DNA of 64,000 nucleotides from Gadus chalcogrammus (Eukaryota; Chordata; Actinopteri; Gadiformes; Gadidae): NCBI RefSeq assembly GCF_026213295.1, contig NC_079420.1, forward strand, positions 14,822,789 through 14,886,788, written 5' to 3'. The notes beneath the pieces are model-generated. The model ran no database searches. It saw only the letters and a program-made list of their open reading frames with translations, and was not told the origin of the DNA. The position numbers were made by a program, and so were the translations under genes. Below are positions 1 to 10,100 of this stretch, in pieces; the stretch's first letter is position 1, and each line of letters begins with the position of its first letter.

Positions 1-16
1 TCTTTTATTTATTTAC

Positions 17-644
17 CTTGACAAGTGTAATCTCCACACCGGCCAGGTGTAAAATTGGAGCCGCATTCTTGTCAAATAATTTGATGGCTTTACTGTGGAC
101 AACAGAAGTGCGATTCAAAAAACAGAAACAGAATAAGTCTCGAATGAAAGGGTTTTCTATATTAAGCCAGATCATTTAAGATATGCATTATCTTACCCAT
201 TACATGCTGCAGGGTTCAGTATAACAGTTGCTTTCTTGAGCTGCTCTTGTGGTGATATCTGTTGACGTCCAAATTCCTAGCACAGGGATGGTAAATACTT
301 TGAATAAGAAAATGTTGAACGAAATCCTTAACCCAATTATGAAACACAACCTGTTACAAATTAAAAAACGCCCTTCTTACCCTGGCTTCTAAGCAAGCTT
401 CCCTTCGCAGAACGCTGTCACTAAAACACATTACGTATAACAATATTAGCACTGAAGACTGTGGATTAACGGTAGTAATATATAGTAAGATAATAATCTA
501 TTATGATTCCGATTTGAAGAACTGCATGACTTACCAATGTATTCCATAGAGCCAATGTCCACCATAAGACAAAACACACACAGCGAACGTGGACTTCTTC
601 CAGTGATTCCGCAAAGTCTTAAACACTTTGACGACGCGAGCCAT
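17..644 (-). CDS. agk: Acylglycerol kinase, mitochondrial (5' four coding exons; partial at left edge)
   Basis: AGK phosphorylates diacylglycerol and monoacylglycerol in mitochondria and is also a subunit of the TIM22 carrier translocase. Four minus-strand exons join in frame: 644-535 (36 codons + 2 nt), 420-381, 276-197 and 92-17, about 102 residues in all. All junctions are GT-AG and the phases close exactly. Exon 1 gives [18 protein letters not shown], matching the conserved N-terminus of AGK, followed by a hydrophobic stretch with GGHWLYG. Exon 3 carries [12 protein letters not shown], the opening motif of the diacylglycerol-kinase catalytic domain. Exon 4 continues [18 protein letters not shown]. 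The nucleotide-binding GGDGT motif and the rest lie beyond position 1. The start at 644 has G at -3 and G at +4; an out-of-frame ATG at 649 precedes it. The gene is head-to-head with nup205. Family assignment is firm; exon ends are by eye. Confidence 0.92.
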
Positions 645-1175
645 TTCATTTACAATGTAGGAAACGTATCATATATGCGATAAATGTCACAGCGGTCATA
701 GATTGAAGACTGCACAAATCGCATGGGTATTTTGATGTAACACGAAACGTCACTCTGGTCGAAACAAGGAAGTAGATTAAGAGGTTCCGCTTGGATTACG
801 AATTCGTTTAAACAAATCAAAATCGTTTCTATATTGAGGCCTTCCGACATGTTGGAGATAACATTTTAATTGTATATGAAAGGTGTCACCTTGGTGTGTA
901 AGAGTAAACTAAAAAGACTTGCGTACTTTAAAATATAAACTACATTACCCCTGCCGCAACTCGTTAATTGGAAAATAAGGACCTCGCCTGTATTGTATAT
1001 ATTGTACAACGATTCATATAAATCATAGTCTTATTCAGTAAATTATTCATTGGATCAATTATGATATGAAAAGTTTCAAGAACATTTATAATATAGTTTC
1101 AAAGCATATGTTGGTTAGAATTTAATACGGGCACTAACTCTTCACTCTCTGTCCAAAATCCGGTAACCACATATC
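645..1175. promoter_or_regulatory. Head-to-head agk/nup205 intergenic interval (putative bidirectional promoter)
   Basis: Only 531 bp separate the two start codons, so both promoters must lie here, apart from any non-coding first exons. No TATA box at a convincing distance was seen. The nup205 start region holds two ATGGCGG motifs (1176 and 1188), resembling YY1 sites that often overlap start codons of housekeeping genes. The interval is AT-rich rather than a clear CpG island. Regulatory function is inferred from geometry only. Confidence 0.55.
650..850 (-). other. Upstream open reading frame (66 codons) directly 5' of agk start
   Basis: An ATG at 850 opens a 66-codon frame that ends in TAA at 652-650, five bases before the agk ATG at 644. 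The next ATG (649) starts in a third frame and overlaps agk exon 1. I recognise no protein family in the predicted peptide. It may be a uORF in the agk leader, or simply chance ORF in promoter DNA, because the transcription start is not visible. If transcribed, the stop/restart spacing would favour reinitiation at agk. Confidence 0.35.
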
Positions 1176-4100
1176 ATGGCGGCGCAGATGGCGGTAAATT
1201 CGGGTATGGGATATTTTATTTAACTAACGTGATAGTTCTGCAATGTTGAGACAGTAGGCACGAGCTACGCATGCCACATAAATACATATATAATTATTTT
1301 CCTAAGGCCACTTCCACTCAGTTTTGTTTGAATCGAGCACATGTGGCTCTATCCATGTCAATTTCCGTCAATAGTGGCTAGGCTAACAACCTAGCATAGT
1401 TGTTAGTGTTAGTTTGCTATGAATGAACACCTCTTCCTGCAATCGTATATGGCATGTGTATCGTTAATGTACTGGTGCATATTATATTATAATTTGACAG
1501 ATGACTTGTGTTTCCTCTTCGAAGGGAGTAAGACACCTACTAGCAAGCAAGTCATTTGGGAGTGCAAAGAAAGTTGTATTAGTTGGTCAGGAGAAGAACG
1601 ATTATTAATGCAACATACTAAGTTGTATTCATTGTTTACCCCTTGCGGTCTGCTTCACAGAAACTACAAACTTAATACAAACTTGCCACTCACCATTTCT
1701 TCGAGCCCAATGAATGCATGTTTACAAGCAATCGGAATATGTTACTACGCCTTACTATCTGTCACTCAAGTTCCAGTGTATGCTATGTGTACCATTAGGA
1801 GCCAGTCTGTGGGGGCCGCTGAAGGAGCTATGGGAGACGGTGGAGGGAGCTGTTATGAGGAGGCAGTCGGAGAGTGTCCACCTCCTCGACTTGCAGCTGA
1901 AGAAACACAAGCCACACTTTCTGTCTCTGTACAAAAACCCTGTATGTGTCATTTAAAATACACACGTCATTTAAAAACACATCGAATTTTGTGTCAAAGT
2001 TATTTGTGTGTGTCTAATTTGATGTCCTTTTATTAAACACAAACACTGTCTTACTTTATTTGCAGCCAAAGAGTGCAGAGCAGAGGGACAAAGTGCGCAA
2101 AGCTAGCACAGAAGGCATAGCCATCCAAGGCCAACAAGGCTCACGACTGGTGCCTGAGCAGCTCCTGGCAGAAGCGCTGATCCTCAGTGACATGTTTGAT
2201 ATGGGAGAGTTGGCAGCCCTGGAGCTGCTATTGGCAGGTAATGTTATCTGCGTTTTAAATGACCTTATTTAATAACAGTCTTGTTGTTCAATTGATTTCC
2301 ATCAAGAGAGCGTGATTAATACCTTTCTTCTACTCTCTAATGATCTCTTGCATGCCTTGCTGCAGGGGAGCACCAGCAGCCGCACTTCCCGGGACTGACC
2401 CGTGGGCTGGTGGCTGTGCTGCTCTACTGGGACGGCAAGCTCTGTGTGGCCAACTCCCTGCGGTCCCTCATTCAGTCCCGTCCAGGCAAGACCTTCACGT
2501 TGGAGCTCAGGTAACCAGTCAGGATTATACTTTGGTGATGAATAGGTAACCACAGTCAGGTGGATTATACTTTGGTGATCAGTGGGTGACCACAGTTGAG
2601 GGGTGATTTATACTTCTGTGATGAACAGTCGCCCTTGGTGTACCCCGAGTCTCTACGTCACTGGCGTTGCCCGAAGATGGTGACACGTAGCTTATTTCCA
2701 CCTCTCCAAAAGATGCAACTACACGTCAGGGCAACAGGTGGCCTGACTCGTCCTCCCAGCTTGCATTTATACTGGACTAGGAGAGGTTTGCATATATGTA
2801 AGGATCGCATTATTATGAAGATATCAGATGTCACTGAATACATGACTTTAGTCTCACAACTGCAAGCACTGGCGTAGCGACCCTCAGTGCACACCTATGG
2901 GGCTATTCAGAGTATAATTCAGGCTTACGGTGTCCTCCATGTCTTGCCTAAATTTCTCCTCACAATCCAGCCGGTTCCAAAACATTCACCTTACTTAAAG
3001 AAAAAGAGTGATTGTTTGTGTTTAACTGGCTGATGGGTTGTCTGGTTTGTTGTCCCTTAGTGGAGAGCTTGTGGCCTTGACCACGCGGTTCACAGATGAA
3101 CTGATGGGCCAGGGTCTGACCAAGCGCATCCTGAGCTTGGTGTCCGAGGTCAACGTGACACGGGAGTTTGAGCGTCTGCAGAAACAACGCGGTCTTGGCA
3201 ACGAGAAGCACCGGAAACAGGTACAAGTCAAAACATCTTACTCTCTACTAACCCTTAAAAAAAAAATTGGACGACTGATTTTAAATACCTAGCTTAATTG
3301 AAAAACACTCACCTGTGGTGAGGGAAGGCATTGTTCAAGGTTTTGACCACAGGTTGGAATCTTGTCATTATCAGGTATTGGACCTCATCAAGGAATCTAG
3401 ACAAGCATTGGCAGACAGCTTGTTTTCATGGACCTGCCAATCCCCTCTGACTAAAGATGACACCCTGGCCCTAATTGGCCACTTGGAGACAGTGACAGTT
3501 GAAGCTGATGGCTCATTGGACAGTGTAAACCTTTCTCTGGTCATGGCATTGCTGTACTGTTTAGACGTCAGCTTCCTAGAGCAAGGAACCGAAGATAGGG
3601 AAGGTAAGATGAATAAATGCTGGATACAATTTATTGAAATATTATCACTCAACCCTCAACAGGTATTATACTCTTACAACTCTTGCGTACACACAGTTCT
3701 GTGTAGTCATGTTCTATTGAATGTGAATTAGGGCTTTGACTTTTGGCCAAAAATCATATTCGAAGTTTGTTTGTTTATTAATATTAGTATTCGAATATAT
3801 TCGAATATTTATTAATAATATTTTGACCATTAAATGCCTTCAGTAATACCTGGGCTGAATCCGAATACTTAGTACATGCTATTTATGTTCAGTGTCTCTT
3901 ACTTGACCGTACTACACTTGACAGTGTAGTACGGTCTACAGCTATGCGTAGAACGCCTCTGAACTCTTCCGAACACCGCCGTAACTCCACCGGATGTTTG
4001 GAGATGACGTGTCTCCCCTCAGATGCCGGCAAAATTACCTTGATAAGTTACCTGTTTTCCGTCTTGTCATCGTTGCTATTAAATTAAAAATGTCTCTTTT

Positions 4101-7100
4101 TACTTAATTACTTACTTTACTTTTTTACTCTTTTTAATGTCTCTTTTTTTCGCCGCTTTCTATGACGTCTTTCTAAGCCGCTGTTGGTAGTGTCGGGTCA
4201 GCCATCTCTTCTTCGTTCGTTACCAGACTCGTAGTCTGGTAACGTAGTGACCTACCGTTGTATACTGTGGCGGTAGTACGCATTCGGAAACGTTTTCCGT
4301 ACTACACAATGCACACTGAGCATTCGGACGCGCTATATTTGTGGCGTACTACAAGTATGAGTATTCGGATTCAGCCCTGCTTTGCGAGGTTTGTTTACAG
4401 GCTTTGCGATGTTTACCGGTCTTGCGCGTTCCAAAGGTTTATTATGTTTCTAATAAATCGCTGTCTAATCAATACTTCATTCACTGCCTCTTCCGTGGTC
4501 ATTACAATATTATGAATAGACTGCATGGGTTCTCCCTCTTGGCCTGCCCATAACAGGTTCGAATATTAAGGGCTGCCTAATATTTGTTCGAATTTTGATT
4601 TATTTTTTTGATATTCGAATTATATTCGAATCACGAAGTTCGAAGTCAAAGCCCTAATGTGAATACATTTATTTACTTTGCAAGTAACTCTGGGACTTTG
4701 ATTTTCCTTCACATCCTTTGTACCGTTTTTGCCGGTATGGAGTTGAATTGGGTCTTAAATTGCCCTCATAATGGTCTTAAAAAGAAACCTGCCGAGACAC
4801 TGCTCGGTTAAGTTTAAAGCTTTTCTGTGTTTGGTTTCGACTGTCAAAGTACAACAAATATGTAACCGTGCTTTAACTTGCCAGTGGAAAGCATTGACGT
4901 GTTGTGTTTGTCCAGATCTGCTTCAGGCCCTGCCCTTGTTGACGGAGAGGGACTACGTGCTTGCGGTGCATAACCGTTTGCTGGAAGGGCCTACCTGGAA
5001 GATTCCGGGCCTACAGGCTGTTTGTCGGCTTGCGTGGGCTCTGGCTTTGAGGGCTCTGTCCCAGCTTCCACAGGGCTCCTGTACGTCCTCCTTTTGTGGC
5101 TGACACACACGCACAGTTGTAATGTATGGATAGTATATGGGGGGCTGTACATTGTGGCTTACTTCTTTATGTGTTTATCGCAGCCCTTGTGGAGTTCACG
5201 GAGTCAGACGAGGCTCTGGCTGACCTGGCCCTCCTGGGAGACGTCTTCCTGTTCATGAAAGATGGCATGCTGGGATGTGAAGGGTTCACCCAGGAAGAGT
5301 TCTACATCCGTCGCCTTCATACCTTAATTACAGACTTTCTGGCTCTCATGCCGATCAAGGCAAGTCATAGTGTGTTAATAACACATTTACTGATACGTTT
5401 TTAAATACATATTTCTTTAGGTTCATTTTTTATTGAAACAAGCCTGAGGACTTAAGTCCACGTTGCTTCGAAGGTTTGGTGCCCACTCTAAGGTTTTCCT
5501 TCTCTGCAGGTGAAGCAGCTGCGTAACCGTGCCGATGAGGATGCCCGCTTGGTGTATATGTCCCTACAGATGGGCAGTGAGCCCCCTTCGTCGTTACGCA
5601 AAGACCTAGACCACCTCATGTTCCTGGTTAGTTTGCATTGTCTACGCACAACCTTTCACACGATAAAGCCTGCGATACTGCAAAGAGTGACTGTACAACA
5701 AGTACACCATCATGTTCTTCTTGTCAGAGGACGGAGGCAATAGAACAAGGTTCAAAGCCCATGACAGCTGGCTGTAGTTGGCTCTTTCTGAGTTTATAAT
5801 CAAGTTCAATTATGGAGTTCTCAGTTATTTTGTCATGATTAGCAGCAGCCATGTGGAAATGTTGCTTTGTAATCAATCTCTTGCTATCTTTGCCCACATT
5901 TGGTTTCCAGATCGGTGAGTTCTACAGCAAAGACCCGTTTGGTCTGGAGCTCGGTCTAGAGTTCTGGGCTCCCGCCGAGTCTCTTCATCACACCAACCTG
6001 CAGGGCTCGTATCTGGGCATGGCCCTGCAAAGACCCCCGCATAAACAGGTATGAGCTGGGCTTACCAGCGTCACTAAAAACCTATTCATGACACACTATA
6101 ATTGAGTTGCCGCTTAACTATCAGCTCTTACCTGACCCCCTTTCCCATCATGCTTTCTTTATTCCTGCCCTTTAGGTGGTGCTATCCAAGTTTGTGCGTC
6201 AGATGGGAGACCTGCTCCCCTCTACCCTGGTCATCCCTTACCTGAGGATGTTGAAGGGTCTGGCCAACGGACCGCAGTGTTCCCACTACTGCTTCAGCCT
6301 GCTGAAGACCAACGGAGCCACTCATGGTAAGGCCTCACTCGGGGGGACTGTATTAATCCTCCACTGGATACGTTTTCCCACTGCAACCTCTAGCAGCTGG
6401 AGCTGTCATAACAGTCATAGCATTAGCTATATCATTTTCCGTTACCGCCGTCTTCAGACTTTCAAACAGTGGGGGGCGGGAAGAAAGACCAGAAAAAACG
6501 AAATTTCCATATTGCAGGTTTAAATCTAAATAAACGGGCCAATTTGAGGAATATTACTAGATTTTTCAAATTAAATGGCATGTAGTTTATCCTGGAATGA
6601 CTATGTAAATATGCATTTAACAACATGGGAAAGATGTGATTGTTGTATGTATTGTTTTTCTCATGATATTGTATTCGACATCACCCAGGGGACACCATGC
6701 AGGGCATGACAGGCCGGCCGGTGTCCTGGGAACTCTTGTTCCACTCTCTGATGCTGTACTATGAGAACCTGCGGCGGGACCTACCCAGCCCGGAGGCCGC
6801 CAACCTCTACCGCCACCCGCCCACCCGCGGGATCACCCAGAGGGAGGTGGACGGGCTCACCTCCTACCTGGAGCTGCTCACCACCATCATCACCTGGGTA
6901 TGGCCCGTCCTGTCCACGCCGGGCGGCCTTGTGCACTGCTTTCACTTTCGTTTTTTAAATTGCAAAAATTTTAAAATGTTCATTCGTCAACAAGAACTAG
7001 TATGGACATTATAACAATTGCCTATTATGCTTGAATATGATTATTCCATGAATATGTTGAAACAAATACATTCAACGTCAAACTTTTCTCAAAAAGTGGT

Positions 7101-10100
7101 ACATTAGCTCTCCTTGTCAACATACTTTGTATGCAGCGCCTTGAGGTCGAACACATGCCTGTCAACTTGTTTTTGATTCCAATCCCTTCAGCTCTTTTCA
7201 ATGCATTGTGTGTGTGCCTCCTTGGTCCGCTAGAGTGAGAATGCGCGGCTGGCGTTGTGTGAGCACCCCCAGTGGACGCCGGTGGTAGTGGTCCTGGGCC
7301 TGCTCCAGTGCAGCGTGCCCCCCGTCCTCAAGGGGGAGCTCCTACGCTGCCTGGCTGCCTTCGGCAAGTCTCCTGAGATTGCTGCCTCCCTCTGGCAGTC
7401 CCTGGAGTACACCCAGGTAAAGTGGTCATTGCTGTTCCTCTTTATTGATCTGTGGGGATAATATCAATAGACTCATCCTACATTCAAGGTGTTGCAGTGT
7501 TTTATTCAGTCCAATTGTCTATAGAGTACCTCATTGATATTCCTTTTGTGTTGTGCTATTGGTTATTCTTTACTTCATAATATATGACACTATGGCAGGA
7601 ACGCATTATGTACATACAGGCATCCTCATTTCATAGCAGGTGTGCGTTGGGATTGTCATTAAGTCCTTGTGATCTGCTATGGTTCTCCAGATCCTCCAGA
7701 CAGTGAGAATACCTGGACAGAGACAGGCGGCTGGCATTGAGGTATGATTACATCTGGGAACATTGTTTTACTTGGTTTGTGATATCAAATTCACCAACCA
7801 AGTGTATCATTATTTTTTTCATAGATTACAGTAAATTGCTGAATGATGTTCACAGGCTGTAGACAAGGACCTGTCAATGTAAGATGTTGACTGCATATTA
7901 ACACAACATCCTGCTGGTGAATCTCTGTGGACAGATGAGGGGAACTTCTGTGTGTTGCAGCTCTTGACTGTACTTCTCGCCCACCCCAGGTGGAGCTCAA
8001 CGAGATCGAGTCCAGCTGCGAGGAATACCCTCTGACCCGGGCCTTCTGCCAGCTGATCAGCACCTTGGTCGAGAGCAGCCTGCCTGTCAACCTGGGGGCG
8101 GGACTGCGGGCGCCAGGGTTCGACCCCTACCTCACTTTCCTGCGGGACGCCGTGTTCCTCCCCTTCCCCACCAGGGCCTATTGCCACGCCGCCGAGAAGG
8201 TAGCGTTCTTCCTCAGTCACGTGTGCGCAGTGGACAACGCATTAAAGGTCCCATGGCATGCCACCAGGCGTTTTCCGTCTTGTCATCGTTGCTATTAAAT
8301 TAAAAATGTCTCTTTTTACTTAATTTACTTTTTTACTCTTTTTAATGTCTCTTTTTTTCGCCGCTTTCTATGACGTCTTTCTAAGCCGCTGTTGGTAGTG
8401 TCGGGTCAGCCATCTCTTCTTCGTTCGTTACCAGACACATGCCACACCACACCGGGTGGCATGCCGTGGGACCTTTTAAGATGCCTCCTGAAGGTATCGT
8501 TGTTAGCGTGGCAGGACCCTAACCCCCTTTGCGCCCCCGCCAGTGGGAGGTGGCCGACGGTGTCCTGGAGGTGTTCCACAAGCTGCTGCGGGACTATGAG
8601 CCCCAGCCCGCCGACTTCCTCCAGGAGATGGTGGAGCTCCACGGGGAGCAGGTGCCGGCCCATAAGCCCCCGGGCCACAGCATCATGTTCCACCTGCTCA
8701 ACGACTCGCCCACCCTGGCCCTCTGCCTCAGCCTGCTGGAGGAGGGGGTGCGGCAGCTGGACACCTACGCACCCTTCCCCGGTGAGAGGGGGGGAGGGAA
8801 GGAGTGGGAGGGGAGAAGGAGGGGAGCTGTGTGTAGCGTGTGTGGGGTAAAGATGGGCAAACAGATGCTGCCCCGCATGCATTAACCTCCCTCAAGATCG
8901 GATTCACATTCCGACCACCTTTGTCTGCACACAGTGTACTGACCCAGTAACAATTTTGTATGAGCATAAAAACATTGTCATTAAGAAGATCACCTGTCTG
9001 ACCTCTGGACCGAAGAGAAGTTTGGAGGAGTTAATCAAAATCATGCGTTTTAAATTTCTTCATCCTTCGGACCTTCTCCACCCGACAGGCAAGAAGCACC
9101 TGGAGTCGGCGGTGCTGCACTGCCTGTGCCTGCTGGAGCTGGCTCTGCAGAAGGAGGTGTTGTTCATGGACTTGCTGCGGGAGAGCCAGGCCTCGCTGCT
9201 GGTCTCCCCGCTGGAGCAGCTCCTCCAGGGGGTCAGTCCTCAGACCCGCCGGGCCGACCACATCGTCAACATAGCCAGGTGGGAACCCCTCAGAAGCCCT
9301 CCGTGACAGTGGTCCCTGAAGCAAAGGGGTCCTGTTGTTTAAACAACACCACATGTACTCATGCGCGGCTGTGTGTGCGTGTCCCTGGCAGTTATCTGTA
9401 CCACAGCAGCTCCAACCCGGAGGCAGCCTTCCAGAGTGCAAAGATCCTTCGTCACGTCGCCCGCTACCCCAACATCCAGATCAGGCTGGTGGGGGACTTC
9501 ACCCACGACCCGGTATGCATCCAACCCTTTTGTTTAAGTGGATATGTTGAGCAGCGTATATAACTTTTGAATAAAAAAAACATTTAAAAAATGAGTCATC
9601 GTATAATAATTTGATTTTTATTCGTAATGTTTGTAGGCTGTAAGTGACAAACTCATGGCAGGCTTCGTGGAATGTCTGGACATTGATGAGGCAGAAGAGT
9701 CGGTGGAGAAGGAAGAAGGTGAGTTACCCTTCCTATTCATGCGCATCATAATTAGAATGAGTCTTTTAGAAACGTACCAGCCACTAATGGGAGCTTCCTG
9801 AATGCCAACAGGAGTATGCTCTGTAACATGACATACTGGACTCGTTTTTCTCAAATAAAAATCTGTTTTTACGTTAACAACCTCGCAGACTTCCAAGCTG
9901 TTCACGTCCATCTTGAACCACGCTGATCCCTAGATACTCTCCTTCACTACTCAGAAACAGACTCGCAAAACAAGGTGGCGAGGATCCGGCACGAGATCAA
10001 GATCCACATCCTGAACCTGCTGATGACGTCGCTGGAGCTGAAGCCTCCCAACCTGGCACTGTACCTGCTGGGCTACGAGGTCAAGAAAGCCGTCTCCTCC

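Larger units (their letters stand above)
3729..4656. mobile_element. hAT-like non-autonomous DNA transposon in nup205 intron 6
   Basis: The element starts TAGGGCTTTGACTT and ends AAGTCAAAGCCCTA, a 14-bp terminal inverted repeat. It is flanked by a perfect 8-bp target duplication ATGTGAAT (3721-3728 and 4657-4664), the hallmark of hAT insertion. Internal subterminal TTCGAATAT motifs recur at both ends. No transposase ORF is present. A second inverted-repeat element lies inside it. Confidence 0.88.

Noticed and set aside
1419..2036. 205-codon plus-strand ORF over nup205 exon 2
   Set aside because: It runs through the intron-1/exon-2 boundary in the wrong frame; the correct frame of exon 2 (1799-1941) matches NUP205.
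2530..2545. GTGATGA motif considered as a snoRNA C box in intron 4
   Set aside because: No D box at a sensible distance and no terminal stem.
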